NCBI RefSeq assembly: GCF_901827175.1
Contig: NZ_LR594662.1
Span: 1,922,001-1,986,000 of the forward strand
Length of the DNA stretch: 64,000 nucleotides
Direction: 5' to 3'
Source of the DNA: Variovorax sp. RA8
Lineage (GTDB): Bacteria; Pseudomonadota; Gammaproteobacteria; Burkholderiales; Burkholderiaceae_C
The notes below the pieces were generated by a model. It saw only the letters and a list, made by a program, of their open reading frames with translations. It was not told the DNA's origin and searched no databases. This document shows, one piece after another, positions 35,845 through 45,253 of the stretch (its first letter is position 1; the number at the start of each line of letters is the position of its first letter). The position numbers and the translations under genes are program-made.

Positions 35845-36975
35845 ATGGATCTCCAGTACACCCCCGAACAGAACCAGCTGCGCGAAAGCGTCGAGCGCTT
35901 CGTGCGCGAGGAATACGACTTCGCGCACCGCCGCAAGCTGGTCGCGAGCGAGCTCGGCCACGACGAGAACTGCTGGCGCAGCTATGCCGACTTCGGCTGG
36001 CTGGCCGTGCCCTTCAGTGAAGAGGACGGCGGCATCGGCGGCGACGCGACCGATACCGGCATCGTGATGGAAGGCATCGGGCGCGGCCTGCTGCTGGAGC
36101 CCTACCTGGCCAACGTCGTGCTCGCCGGTGGCGTGCTGGCCGGCCTCGGCAGCACCGATCAGAAGGCCAGTTGGCTCCAGCCGATGATGACCGGCGCGCA
36201 CAAGCTGGCGCTGGCCCATGCCGAACCCGAGTCGCGCTACGAGACGGCGCACTGCGCGACCACGGCCCGGCGCGAGGGCCAGCGGTATCGCATCGACGGG
36301 CGCAAGTCCCTGGTGCACGGCGGCGCTGCCGCGGACCACTATGTCGTGATCGCGCGGAGCTCGGGCCCGGCCTCGGACCGCGCCGGACTGACCGCGCTGG
36401 TGGTCGACGCCAAGGCACCGGGGCTCGAGGTGCGCCCCTATGCCACGCACGACGGCAGCCGGGCCGCGGACCTGGTGTTCGAGGGCGTTCGCGTCGATGC
36501 ATCGCACCGGTTGGGCGAGGAGGGCACCGCCCTGCCCGTGCTCGAGCTCGTGATCGACCAGGCGATCGCCGCCATCGCCTCGGAAGCCGTCGGCGCGATG
36601 AGCACCCTGGTAGAGATGACGCTCGACTACCTGAAGACCCGCCAGCAGTTCGGCCGCCCGATCGGCACCAACCAGGCGCTCCAGCACCGCATGGTCGACA
36701 TGTACATCGCGCTGGACGAGGCACGCTCGATGGCGTTGTACGGCGCGCTGATGCTGGGCGAGGCCGACGCGGGCGCGCGCCGCAAGGCGCTGTCGGCCAC
36801 CAAGATCGAGATCGACCGCGCGGCGCGACGGGTGGGGCAGGAAGCGGTGCAACTTCACGGCGCGATGGGCGTGACGGAGGAGCTCGCGGTAGGCCACTAC
36901 TTCAAGCGGCTCTCGATGATCGGCGTCAGCTTCGGCGACAGCAGCTGGCACCTGCAGCGCTATGCGCAGGCCTGA
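35845..36975 (+). CDS. Acyl-CoA dehydrogenase, small-subunit type (PimD-like)
   Basis: The 376-residue protein has the acyl-CoA dehydrogenase fold (MDLQYTPEQNQLRESVERFV, ending HYFKRLSMIGVSFGDSSWHL). The middle domain is less conserved than in its neighbour, with AHAEPESRYE in place of the usual TEP-x-AGSD. The pairing with the 399-residue enzyme directly downstream is the arrangement of heteromeric dehydrogenases such as PimC/PimD and the steroid FadE pairs, where one subunit lacks part of the active site. I infer a heterotetramer with the next gene product. Confidence 0.88.
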   Translation: MDLQYTPEQNQLRESVERFVREEYDFAHRRKLVASELGHDENCWRSYADFGWLAVPFSEEDGGIGGDATDTGIVMEGIGRGLLLEPYLANVVLAGGVLAGLGSTDQKASWLQPMMTGAHKLALAHAEPESRYETAHCATTARREGQRYRIDGRKSLVHGGAAADHYVVIARSSGPASDRAGLTALVVDAKAPGLEVRPYATHDGSRAADLVFEGVRVDASHRLGEEGTALPVLELVIDQAIAAIASEAVGAMSTLVEMTLDYLKTRQQFGRPIGTNQALQHRMVDMYIALDEARSMALYGALMLGEADAGARRKALSATKIEIDRAARRVGQEAVQLHGAMGVTEELAVGHYFKRLSMIGVSFGDSSWHLQRYAQA

Positions 36976-36989
36976 GAAGGTTCGACTGC

Positions 36990-38189
36990 ATGGACCTCCA
37001 TCTTTCCCCGCAGGAGCGGGCCTTCGAGGCGGAAGTGCGCGAGTTCATCGCGCGCGAGCTGCCGCAGGACATACGCGAGAAGGTGCGTCTGGACCGGCAC
37101 CTCGGGCGCGACGACTTCATGCGCTGGCAGCAGATCCTCGGGCGCAAGGGCTGGTTCACCGGCGCCTGGCCGCGCGAGTTCGGCGGCCATGCTTGGAGCC
37201 CGATGCAGACCATCATCTTCAACCGGGTGGCCGGCGAGATGCACTGCCCCGAGCTGCAGGTCTTCGGGCCGGCCATGGTGGGGCCCGTCATCTACACCTT
37301 CGGCACGCCCGAGCAGAAGGCCGAGCACCTGCCGGCCATCCGCGATTCGTCGGTGTGGTGGTGCCAGGGGTACTCCGAGCCCGGTGCCGGCTCCGACCTG
37401 GCGGCGCTGCAGACGGCGGCCGAGGACGGCGGCGACCACTACATCGTGAACGGCCAGAAGATCTGGACCTCGTACGCGCACCATGCGGACTGGATGTTCT
37501 GCCTGGTCCGCACGGGCCGCCAAGCCAAGCGGCAGCAGGGCATCTCCTTCCTGCTCATCGACATGAAGACTCCGGGCGTCGAGGTGCAGCCGATCCGCAT
37601 GATGGACGGGCGCCACTATCTCAATGCCGTGTTCTTCAACGACGCGCGGGTGCCCAAGCGCAACCTGATCGGCGATGAGGGCCGCGGCTGGACCTACGCG
37701 AAGTTCCTGCTGGAGCACGAGCGCGTGGAGAACGCCAACCTGCGCTTCATCACGCAGGAGCTTCAGAAGCTGCGCCGCGTGGCCTCGGAGGTGCGCAGCG
37801 ACGGAAAGCGGCTGGCCGACGACCCCACCTTCATGGCCGAGGTCGGCGCCGTGGAGGTGCAGTTCAAGGCGCTCGAGATCGGCCTGTTGCGGATGCTGTC
37901 GGACATGGACGCAGGCGCGCCGGCGGGGCCGGGCAAGTCGTCCTTCATCAAGATCCGCGGCACCGAGATTGCGCAGCGCATCACCGAGCTGCTGGTGCAG
38001 GCCAGTGGCCCCGATGCCCTGCGCTACCAGCCCGGGCCGCTCTTCGGCCGGGGTGACGACGCGCCGATCGGGCCGGCGCACGCGCTCGGGCCGGTTGCCA
38101 CCTACCTGTTCTGCCGTGCGATGACCATCTATGGCGGCAGCACGGAGATCCAGAAGAACATCATGGCCAAGCACGCACTGGGTCTGTAG
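36990..38189 (+). CDS. Acyl-CoA dehydrogenase, large-subunit type (PimC-like)
   Basis: A 399-residue dehydrogenase with full motifs: WWCQGYSEPGAGSDLAALQT, NGQKIWTSYAHHADWMFCLV, and MTIYGGSTEIQKNIMAKHAL at the C-terminus. It is very similar to the enzyme at 13582, including the RDDFMRWQQILGRKGW-type N-terminal stretch, so this window holds two paralogous copies. It starts 14 bp after the small-subunit gene and is followed 3 bp later by an acyl-CoA ligase. A pimeloyl-CoA-like or alicyclic acyl-CoA substrate is suggested by this neighbourhood, not proven. Confidence 0.92.
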   Translation: MDLHLSPQERAFEAEVREFIARELPQDIREKVRLDRHLGRDDFMRWQQILGRKGWFTGAWPREFGGHAWSPMQTIIFNRVAGEMHCPELQVFGPAMVGPVIYTFGTPEQKAEHLPAIRDSSVWWCQGYSEPGAGSDLAALQTAAEDGGDHYIVNGQKIWTSYAHHADWMFCLVRTGRQAKRQQGISFLLIDMKTPGVEVQPIRMMDGRHYLNAVFFNDARVPKRNLIGDEGRGWTYAKFLLEHERVENANLRFITQELQKLRRVASEVRSDGKRLADDPTFMAEVGAVEVQFKALEIGLLRMLSDMDAGAPAGPGKSSFIKIRGTEIAQRITELLVQASGPDALRYQPGPLFGRGDDAPIGPAHALGPVATYLFCRAMTIYGGSTEIQKNIMAKHALGL

Positions 38190-38192
38190 AGA

Positions 38193-39800
38193 ATGAACGA
38201 CGACGACATCGACTACCTCCAGGGCGAGCAGCCCTTGCACGAGTACCTGCGCGGCCACGCCCGCCGCCAGCCCGACAAGGTGGCACTGCTGTGGTATGGC
38301 CGCGCCATCAGCTATGCCGAGCTCGACCGCTGGAGCGACGCCTTCGCCCAGGCGCTGCACGAGCGCGGCGTGGCCAAGGGCGACCGGGTGGCGCTCTTCA
38401 TGCAGAACTGCCCGCAGTACCTGATCGCGCACTTCGGCATCCAGAAGATCGGGGCGATCGTGAGTCCCTGCAGCCCGATGTTCAAGGCGCACGAGTTCGC
38501 CTACCAGGTCGGCGACCTCGGCGCCAAGGCGATCGTGGCGGCCGATCACCTGGTGCCGATCGTCCAGTCGGTCGCCGACCGGGTGCGCGTGCCGCATGTG
38601 TTCGGCGTGCGCTACGCCGACCTCCTGCCGGACACGCCGAGCTTGCGCTTGCCCGAAGAGGTGGCGCTGCGTGCGCCGCTGCCCGAAGGCACGCTCGACT
38701 TCCACGCGATCGTGACCCGCACCGGCGACGTGAGCGCGCCGGCGGTGCAGCTGTCGATGGACGACGTGTCGCTGATGACCTACACCTCCGGCACCACCGG
38801 CATGCCGAAGGGGGCCATGCTGAGCTACCGCAACGCGCTCTACAAGACGGCGGTCGGGCAGGACATGTTCCGCATCCGCGCCGACGACGTGATGCTGGCG
38901 GTGGCACCGCTTTATCACATCGCCGGCATGATCTGCGGCGTCACCATGCTGGCCTACACCGGCGCCACGGTGGTGCTGCTCAACCGGATGGACCCGCTGG
39001 CCGTGCTCCAGGCGATCGAGCGGCACCGCGTGAGCTGGTGGTACGCGATGGCGCCGATGCTGGTGTCGACCATGAACGAGCCGGGCGCCGAGCGCTTCGA
39101 CCTGTCGTCGCTGCACACCACCATGGCGACCAGCTTCGGCATCAAGCTCACCGAGGAGCTGGCGCGCCGCTGGAGCGCCTTTGCCAACGATTGCCTGGTC
39201 TACGAGGCGGGCTACGGGCTTTCGGAGACCCATACCAACGACGTGCTCATGCCGCGCGATGCCGTGCGCTGGGGCACCAACGGCGTCCCGGGCCGCGGGG
39301 TCGAGCTGAAGATCCTCGACCCCGAAGGCCGTGCGCTTCCGCCCGGCGAGAGCGGAGAGATCGCGGTGCGAAGCCGTGGCGTGTTCCACGGGTACTGGAA
39401 CCGGCCCGACGCGACAGCCGAAGTGCTGCGCGACGGATGGGTCCACACCGGCGACATCGGCAAGATGGACGACCAGGGCTACCTCACCTTCATCGGCCGC
39501 GTGAAGGAGATGATCAAGGTGTCGGGCTACAGCGTCTTCCCCGAGGAGGTCGAGTCCATCCTGATCCTGCACCCCGGCGTGCGGCAGGTCGCGGTGATCG
39601 GCGTGCCTGATGCCGACAAGGGCGAGGTGATCAAGGCCTTCGTCGTGCCGCAGGCGAAGGGCGTCGACGCCGCGGAACTGCTGCGCTGGGCGCGCGACAA
39701 CATGTCCCACTACAAGGTGCCGCGCCAGCTGGAGTTCCGCGCATCCCTGCCGGCCAGCGGGACGGGGAAGGTGCTGCGCAGGCTGCTGAAAGAGCCGTAG
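38193..39800 (+). CDS. AMP-forming acyl-CoA synthetase/ligase
   Basis: A 535-residue ANL ligase. Motifs are YTSGTTGMPKGAM near 195, GYGLSET near 343, and RVKEMIKVSGYSVFPEEVE in the hinge and C-terminal domain, with the catalytic lysine expected in GTGKVLRR. It activates the acid taken up by the ABC importer encoded upstream. The gene starts 3 bp after the dehydrogenase stop, so it is tightly coupled. It is a paralogue of the ligase at 20298; the two start alike and keep the same order of motifs, which points to duplication of a ligase/dehydrogenase module. Confidence 0.93.
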   Translation: MNDDDIDYLQGEQPLHEYLRGHARRQPDKVALLWYGRAISYAELDRWSDAFAQALHERGVAKGDRVALFMQNCPQYLIAHFGIQKIGAIVSPCSPMFKAHEFAYQVGDLGAKAIVAADHLVPIVQSVADRVRVPHVFGVRYADLLPDTPSLRLPEEVALRAPLPEGTLDFHAIVTRTGDVSAPAVQLSMDDVSLMTYTSGTTGMPKGAMLSYRNALYKTAVGQDMFRIRADDVMLAVAPLYHIAGMICGVTMLAYTGATVVLLNRMDPLAVLQAIERHRVSWWYAMAPMLVSTMNEPGAERFDLSSLHTTMATSFGIKLTEELARRWSAFANDCLVYEAGYGLSETHTNDVLMPRDAVRWGTNGVPGRGVELKILDPEGRALPPGESGEIAVRSRGVFHGYWNRPDATAEVLRDGWVHTGDIGKMDDQGYLTFIGRVKEMIKVSGYSVFPEEVESILILHPGVRQVAVIGVPDADKGEVIKAFVVPQAKGVDAAELLRWARDNMSHYKVPRQLEFRASLPASGTGKVLRRLLKEP

Positions 39801-39876
39801 CCAACGGCGTCGAGAACAGACAAGAGCTCTCGATGACGGCGAAGATGCCTTTGGCAGGCTTCGACCTTGGCCCCCG

Positions 39877-41508
39877 CTATTTCCCCTTTGCGAACTGATA
39901 TCCCACCCGCCTCGTGGGCGTCAGTGCGCCGAAGCTGGGCCAGGACAGCAAGACGCCCTGCTGCTCCAGGACGCGCTGGAAGTCGCCCAGCGAATGCGTG
40001 TCCGAGCGAACGGCGCGCAGCGGCTGCTTGCGTGCCAGTGCGAAGGCGGCCAGCGTGCCTGAGGCTTCGCCGATGCTCCATTCGGTCGCATGCTCGCGGC
40101 AGGCGCCATTGGTGATCCGTGTGGTGCCCAGGTTCTTGCAGGCCGGAAGCAGGTTCTCGACGCGCTCGGGTAACAAGGCGCCCAGGGGAATCTGGAAGGG
40201 ATAGGAATCGATGTCGACCGTGTCGCGTCCACGTGTGCTCGGGTGCAGGTCGATGCGGTAGGCGCCGATGCCCACGCTGTCCTCGAAACGCTCGGCCGAG
40301 TTCGAACCGGGCCGGGCCGCAACGCCGATGTGCTGCTCCAGCACCGTGAACTCGGCCCTGATACGTCGGCCTTCGCGGTAGTAGGCCTGCTTGGCCAGTC
40401 CGTCTGCGGTTCCCAGCACGTCGCCGCGCAGCCGCAGCCCGGGATAGCCCTGGCCGCCGTCGTGGCGCGGAGCCTCCGTCTGCATCCAGTAGAAGAAGGC
40501 CAAGCTCAGTTCGCGCGCCTTGCGCAATGCCTGCGCCTGCGCTTCGGGCGAGACGCCCACGACGGGCATTTCCCAGTAGTCGATCTGAGGCCAGTTGACT
40601 AGGGTGATGTCGCTCGGGTAGCTGCCGGGCACAAAGTTCTGGCGGTAGGCGATGCGCCGCGCGTGCCACAGGTCGTAGAGCGATTCGGTGTCGGTGGGAC
40701 CCACGAACAATGGCCGCTCGCGCGGCTCGTGGGTCACGAAGTCGCTGAGCGTCCAGCTCAATTGCGGACCTGGCCAGCAAGGCAGTTGCAGCTTGCGCAG
40801 CCGCTCGTAGTCGCTCGGCTTGTCGATGGTGTGGTCCTCGCCGGGCAGGTAGTCGGCCGCCAGGCACCAGGTCATGGCCTGCTGGTCGAAAGGGTCGGCT
40901 TCCGGCAACGCATGGAGTTCGCCGGTCTCTGCCTGCGCTTCCGCGCCGAACACATGCTCCACGTCCGCCATCTGCAGCAAGTCGCCGATTTCGGTGGCGT
41001 CGATGAACACCCTGGCGTTCAGAACCACTTCGGCGCCGGTCTGCAGGTCGAGCACCTGCGCCGCGCGAATGGAGTCGCCGCTGCGATCGACGCTCAAGGT
41101 CCGGTGCCGACGCAGCACGGTGACCCGGCCGCCCGCGATGTGAGGTGAGAGCATCTCGTCGATGACTTTCACCGCCACCCAGGGCTCATGACACAGCGAG
41201 CTGACGTTGCCCTGGCCCGGATTGAGCCGCACGCGGCGGCGCGCTTCCTCCGTGAGCGGCAGGTGGCGCCGGTAATAGGCGCGGATCGACTCGCGCAGGG
41301 TCGCGTAGCTTTGCGAACCTGTCAGGTACTCGATCCACGGATGCTCGTCGGGCGGCACGCCCTGCGCGGTGAGCTGCCCGCCCAGCCATTCCAGCTCCTC
41401 GACCAGGATCACCGTGGCACCCAGCCGCGCTGCTGCGAGCGCGGCCGACACGCCGCCCAGCCCACCGCCGATGACGACGATGTCGGCGGTCGCTTCCTTG
41501 GCGCTCAT
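39877..41508 (-). CDS. FAD-dependent oxidoreductase (FAD_oxidored family)
   Basis: A 543-residue flavoprotein. The ADP-binding motif IVVIGGGLGGVSAALAAARLG lies at residues 10-30, followed by the WLGGQLTAQGVP stretch known from the family PF12831, and FIDATEIGDLLQMA later. The C-terminal segment CKNLGTTRITNGACR also fits. Such enzymes are poorly characterised; roles in oxidising or reducing hydroxylated compounds have been proposed. ATG 41508 matches the domain start; the in-frame ATG 14 codons upstream lies inside the receptor gene. It follows the Bug receptor gene by 7 bp, so the receptor probably imports its substrate. Confidence 0.87.
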   Translation of the reverse strand: MSAKEATADIVVIGGGLGGVSAALAAARLGATVILVEELEWLGGQLTAQGVPPDEHPWIEYLTGSQSYATLRESIRAYYRRHLPLTEEARRRVRLNPGQGNVSSLCHEPWVAVKVIDEMLSPHIAGGRVTVLRRHRTLSVDRSGDSIRAAQVLDLQTGAEVVLNARVFIDATEIGDLLQMADVEHVFGAEAQAETGELHALPEADPFDQQAMTWCLAADYLPGEDHTIDKPSDYERLRKLQLPCWPGPQLSWTLSDFVTHEPRERPLFVGPTDTESLYDLWHARRIAYRQNFVPGSYPSDITLVNWPQIDYWEMPVVGVSPEAQAQALRKARELSLAFFYWMQTEAPRHDGGQGYPGLRLRGDVLGTADGLAKQAYYREGRRIRAEFTVLEQHIGVAARPGSNSAERFEDSVGIGAYRIDLHPSTRGRDTVDIDSYPFQIPLGALLPERVENLLPACKNLGTTRITNGACREHATEWSIGEASGTLAAFALARKQPLRAVRSDTHSLGDFQRVLEQQGVLLSWPSFGALTPTRRVGYQFAKGK

Positions 41509-41515
41509 ACCTCGG

Positions 41516-42496
41516 TCACTCCGCCTTGATGCCGAGCTTGCGAATCGCATCGCCGTAGCGCCGGGTCTCGCTCGCGATGAGCTTGCCGAAATCGGCAGGC
41601 GTTCCAGATGCCGCTTCTACGCCCAGGCCTTGCAGCCTGGCCTTGGTGTCCGCATCGGAGAGGAGCGCGTTGATTTCCTTGTTGAGGCGCCCGACGATCG
41701 GCTCGGGCGTACCAGCGGGCGCCAGGACACCGAACCAGCCGGTGACCTCGAAGTCCTTCATGCCTTGCTCTGCCACGGTGGGAACCTGCGGCAGGACGCT
41801 GGAACGCGAGCGGGTTGTCACCGCCAAGGGCACGAGCTTGCCGGATTGGATGTGCGGCAGTGCGCTGGAGGGGATGTCGAAGCCCAGGTCCACCTCGCCG
41901 GAGAGCAGCGCAGCGAGGGCAGGCCCGGAGCCCTTGTACGGCACCATGACCATGTCGATCTTCGCCTCGTTCTTCAGGAACTCGGCCGCCAGGCTGGTGG
42001 TGGTGGCACCGCCGCCGCCGGCGGCATAGTTGAGCTTTCCGGGACTCTTGCGGGCCGTGTCGATCACATCCTTGAGCTGCTTGAACGGTGAACTGGCCGG
42101 CGCCACGATGACCACGGGCGAGGCACCGACCTTGGCCACCGGCTCGAAGCTCTTGATGGTGTCGTAGCTCAGTTTCGGATACACGGCAGCGCTGCCGGCA
42201 TGGCCGCTGGTCACCATCAGCAGCGTGTAGCCATCGGGTTTGGCGGACGCGACGGCTGCTGTCGCAATCGTCGCGCCGGCGCCGGCCCTGTTGTCCACCA
42301 CCACGGGCTGGCCCAGCGCGTCACCGAGTTTCTGCGCAACCAGTCGAGCCAGGATGTCGGCCGAACCGCCGGGCGCGAAGCCCACCATGAGGGTCACCGG
42401 CCTGGCGGGATAGGTCTGGGCCTGGCCCGTACACAGGGTCAGCGCGGCGCCTGCAGCGAGCAGAGCCTTGAAGAGGGGACGGAGTGTCGAAAGCAT
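41516..42496 (-). CDS. Tripartite tricarboxylate transporter receptor (Bug family)
   Basis: A 326-residue periplasmic receptor. The signal peptide ends near GQAQT, and the family start YPARPVTLMVGFAPGGSADILARL follows, with VVDNRAGAGATIA. Bug proteins bind small organic acids or other metabolites and usually hand them to TctAB, which is not encoded here. It is co-transcribed with the FAD oxidoreductase and divergent from a LysR regulator. ATG 42496 is chosen because it starts the signal peptide; an in-frame ATG 17 codons upstream would add a basic, non-signal extension. Confidence 0.9.
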   Translation of the reverse strand: MLSTLRPLFKALLAAGAALTLCTGQAQTYPARPVTLMVGFAPGGSADILARLVAQKLGDALGQPVVVDNRAGAGATIATAAVASAKPDGYTLLMVTSGHAGSAAVYPKLSYDTIKSFEPVAKVGASPVVIVAPASSPFKQLKDVIDTARKSPGKLNYAAGGGGATTTSLAAEFLKNEAKIDMVMVPYKGSGPALAALLSGEVDLGFDIPSSALPHIQSGKLVPLAVTTRSRSSVLPQVPTVAEQGMKDFEVTGWFGVLAPAGTPEPIVGRLNKEINALLSDADTKARLQGLGVEAASGTPADFGKLIASETRRYGDAIRKLGIKAE

Positions 42497-42613
42497 GGAA
42501 TGTCTCTTTCTCTTTCTATGGGGGAACCAGGAACGGATTTCAGGCAACCGAGGGCCGGGGAGCGGCGCTGTCGATGTTTGAAATGCTAGGAAGGGCGGCC
42601 CGCCCGGTCCAAT

Positions 42614-42656
42614 ACCAAGTCGAGTGCCGGCTATAACATCCTGGTCTTGCCTTGGT
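42614..42656. promoter_or_regulatory. Divergent promoter region with inverted repeat ACCAAG...CTTGGT
   Basis: ACCAAG (42614-42619) and CTTGGT (42651-42656) are exact inverted copies 31 bp apart, enclosing TATAAC (42632), a likely -10 for the LysR gene. The block lies between the Bug receptor gene and the LysR gene, a position fitting binding by that LysR protein. The spacing is wide for a single dimer site but acceptable for a tetramer. Confidence 0.4.
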
Positions 42657-42690
42657 TTTCCCGAGCAGCATTGTTCTAGGGCCGCTTCAA

Positions 42691-43575
42691 TTGAACCTCC
42701 GACAGATCGAGGTGTTCCGCGCCGTGATGACGACCGGCTCCACCACCAACGCTGCCAAGTTGCTCCACGTTTCGCAGCCGGGTGTAAGCCGCCTCATCCG
42801 GCATCTGGAGATCCAACTGGGGGTACCGCTTTTCGAACGGCGCAACGGCCGGCTGGTCGCGACGCCCGAGGCGCACACGCTGCAGGAGGAAGTGGACAGG
42901 GTCTACCGCGGCGTCGTGCACGTGCAAAACGTGGCCTCGCATCTGCGCTTCGGCAACCACGGAACGCTCCGGGTCCTATCGAGCGCCAACGCCGCCTTGC
43001 AACTCGTGCCGCGTGCCACGGCCAGGCTGCTGCAGCACTTCGGACATGCCAAGGTGTTCTTCGAGGCGCTGCCCACGCGCGAGATCGTGCAGTTGCTCGT
43101 GGGCGAGGAGGCCGATGTCGCGATTTCGAGCGCTCCCCTGGACCATCCCGTGCTGGATGTCCGTGAAATCGGTCGCTGGGCCCTGCTTTGCGCCGTGCCC
43201 AAGGGCCACGACCTGGTGGGCCGGAAGTTCGACCTCGCCCAGGCCCTGAGGCAGCGGCTGATCACCTACAGCCCTGAAGCGCCTCAAAGCGGTCTGATCG
43301 ACGGCTGGCTGGACGACCTGCAAATTGCTCGGCAGGTGTCGGTGGAGGTCCGCTCCGGCTATGCGGCCTGCGCCATGGCGGCCGCCGGAGCGGGAGTTGC
43401 TTTTGTCGACGAACTATCGGCGCGTGCTCATCGCTCGGACGATCTGGAACTGATCAGGATTCCGAACGCGCCCAGGTTTGCGATCTACAGCGTAACCAAC
43501 GTCAATCGACCGTTGTCGCAACTTGGCAAGACATTTCTGAAGGCCGTGAAACACGAGCTGCACGCGCTTGTATAG
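42691..43575 (+). CDS. LysR-family regulator, TTG start
   Basis: The 294-residue regulator begins NLRQIEVFRAVMTTGSTTNA with the helix-turn-helix over residues 3-62 and an effector domain from about 90. No ATG is available at the N-terminus: TTG 42691 gives the canonical MNLRQIEVF start, while TTG 42652 would add 13 residues. Neither has a strong ribosome site. Its position opposite the Bug receptor/FAD oxidoreductase pair suggests that it controls this pair in response to the imported compound. Confidence 0.87.
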   Translation: MNLRQIEVFRAVMTTGSTTNAAKLLHVSQPGVSRLIRHLEIQLGVPLFERRNGRLVATPEAHTLQEEVDRVYRGVVHVQNVASHLRFGNHGTLRVLSSANAALQLVPRATARLLQHFGHAKVFFEALPTREIVQLLVGEEADVAISSAPLDHPVLDVREIGRWALLCAVPKGHDLVGRKFDLAQALRQRLITYSPEAPQSGLIDGWLDDLQIARQVSVEVRSGYAACAMAAAGAGVAFVDELSARAHRSDDLELIRIPNAPRFAIYSVTNVNRPLSQLGKTFLKAVKHELHALV

Positions 43576-43653
43576 CGACCACGGACCCGCGCGCATCCGT
43601 GTTGCCGGGCGCATGGCATCAGCGATCCGTGCGGCGCGGCGGGCGGCGGGATC

Positions 43654-43676
43654 GGGAATTCCCCTCAAAAGTAGGG
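43654..43676. repeat. Palindrome GGGAATTCCC plus inverted repeat upstream of the three-gene set
   Basis: GGGAATTCCC (43654-43663) is a perfect palindrome, and CCCT (43662) with AGGG (43673) form a second, overlapping inverted repeat around an A-rich centre. They lie 37-59 bp before the ATG at 43713, so they may be an operator or a promoter-linked structure. There is no other evidence. Confidence 0.35.
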
Positions 43677-43712
43677 ACACACACATGGGAACCAACGCAC
43701 TACACTGAGCCG

Positions 43713-45230
43713 ATGTCCACTTGGCTGACCTCGGCTCTTCAGAGCGAGCACTGGGCGGTGGGCGACCAGTCATGGTCGCGCAATCCGGCAACGGGTGTCT
43801 TCGAGCTGGCCGACTACAAAGGATGGGGCGCGCCCCCGCCGGCGTGCGACCCCCTCGACCTGGCGCCGCTGGTGGGCGCCCGCGTGAGCGTCGACGGGCC
43901 GGATCGGGCAGGCCAGTCCGTCGCGCTCTATCCCGGAGCCTTCAAGTTCTCTCCCGTGACGGGCAAGGCGCTGCCCGCGCCATCCGTCGCCCACCGGGAC
44001 ACCTGGCTGCCGCCCTTCGGCGGCGACAGTTCCGCCGAGGATGCGCCGCAAGGGCTGCGCCTGACGTCCGCGCCTCTCGCGCTGCGCTCGACGCTGACCA
44101 TCGAGTCCCTGCCGGACCGCCAGCTGGCGGCACCTCCGGCGGGCCACTATCAATTTCTCGTCAGCGCGTGCCAGACCTGCGACGCCCGGTTGCTCGCGCT
44201 GGAGTTTTCGCGGGGTCGCATCTACCACTGGCTGCCGCACTCGGAACGCTGGCTGGAGCTCCGTCCGGCCGGCGCGCAGGCACTCGGCAGGAGCTCTCTC
44301 GGCGAGCAGGCTTGGGGCATGGCGGTGCATGATCCGCAGGGCGCCAGCAGGATCTTCATGCCGACCGACGATGGACTGGCCATCGTCTCCATCAACCTGA
44401 TCGCCGGGACCTTCGAGCTGCACATCGTCGGCACACGCTGCCTGGGCGCACCCGTCCTGTGGCAGGGCAAGGTGTACGTGCCGATGCTGCAGGAAGACGG
44501 CAAGCTCGGCGTCCATGGCCTGGATCCGTCAGGCACTGCGCTTCGCCGCGTCGAGGGGCCGGTGCTCGATGCCGCGTCGGCCGCATGGGTCCGCCCGCTG
44601 GCGGATCGCCGGCAGATCGTCTGGATGTCGGCGGTGGGCCAACTGGTCGTCAAGCCCGGCGGCGGTGGCGCGTTCGAAGCATCCCTGCTGCCCTGGCCGA
44701 GCGGCATCGTGCCGAACTTCGAGCTAGGCAGCCCCTACCTGTCCCGCAGCGGCCACCTCTGGCAGCAGTGCGCGCTGCAGGACGAGGGCAACGGGAGCGA
44801 AGAGGGGCAGCGGTTCGCCTTCGTTCAACTGGGGCTCGGCGAGCCGGAGATCAGGCCGGCCAGTTCGCCTCGGCTCAGCACCGGCGCCGCGTGCTTCCAG
44901 CTCGATGCACGCCTGCGGATCGCGCCATGGTTCGATGCCGACGACTGCATGGATTCCGATGCCGGCGAAGTGATCATTCCCTTGCTGGAATCGACCTCGG
45001 CATCGACCGTGCTGTGCGCGCGCGTGGCGAGCACCGCGCCGGTCGACAGCCTCTTCGCCTCGAACGAATCGCACACCGCCACATTCGAGCTGCATGGCGA
45101 GCACGACGTGCAGTTCTGGGTCGCCCGCCTGCCGCGGCCGTGGGCGACGCAACCCTTCGTCTACTCGGGCTACCTGTATCTCTATCACCCGGACAAGCGT
45201 CGATTGCCCGGCTGGCGGATCGACCCATGA
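43713..45230 (+). CDS. Unrecognised 505-residue protein, propeller-like repeats
   Basis: I do not recognise this protein. It has no signal peptide or membrane segment, so it is likely cytoplasmic. From about residue 150 onward it shows repeated short strand patterns of the type LVSACQTCDARLLALEFSRG, GKVYVPMLQEDGKLGVHGLD and RQIVWMSAVGQLVVKPGGG, which suggest a beta-propeller. One CxxC pair (CQTC, about residue 152) could bind a metal. The C-terminus ends FVYSGYLYLYHPDKRRLPGW. It lies 24 bp before a zinc-ribbon membrane protein gene, and a TAXI receptor gene follows, so the three probably act together. ATG 43713 lacks a good ribosome site. Confidence 0.75.
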   Translation: MSTWLTSALQSEHWAVGDQSWSRNPATGVFELADYKGWGAPPPACDPLDLAPLVGARVSVDGPDRAGQSVALYPGAFKFSPVTGKALPAPSVAHRDTWLPPFGGDSSAEDAPQGLRLTSAPLALRSTLTIESLPDRQLAAPPAGHYQFLVSACQTCDARLLALEFSRGRIYHWLPHSERWLELRPAGAQALGRSSLGEQAWGMAVHDPQGASRIFMPTDDGLAIVSINLIAGTFELHIVGTRCLGAPVLWQGKVYVPMLQEDGKLGVHGLDPSGTALRRVEGPVLDAASAAWVRPLADRRQIVWMSAVGQLVVKPGGGGAFEASLLPWPSGIVPNFELGSPYLSRSGHLWQQCALQDEGNGSEEGQRFAFVQLGLGEPEIRPASSPRLSTGAACFQLDARLRIAPWFDADDCMDSDAGEVIIPLLESTSASTVLCARVASTAPVDSLFASNESHTATFELHGEHDVQFWVARLPRPWATQPFVYSGYLYLYHPDKRRLPGWRIDP

Positions 45231-45253
45231 GCGGTCCTTGACCTTTCTCGAAC

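Noticed and set aside
36960..39710. Leftward open frame of 916 codons
   Set aside because: It is antisense to the dehydrogenase and ligase genes, whose motifs are complete; the antisense translation has no recognisable domain.
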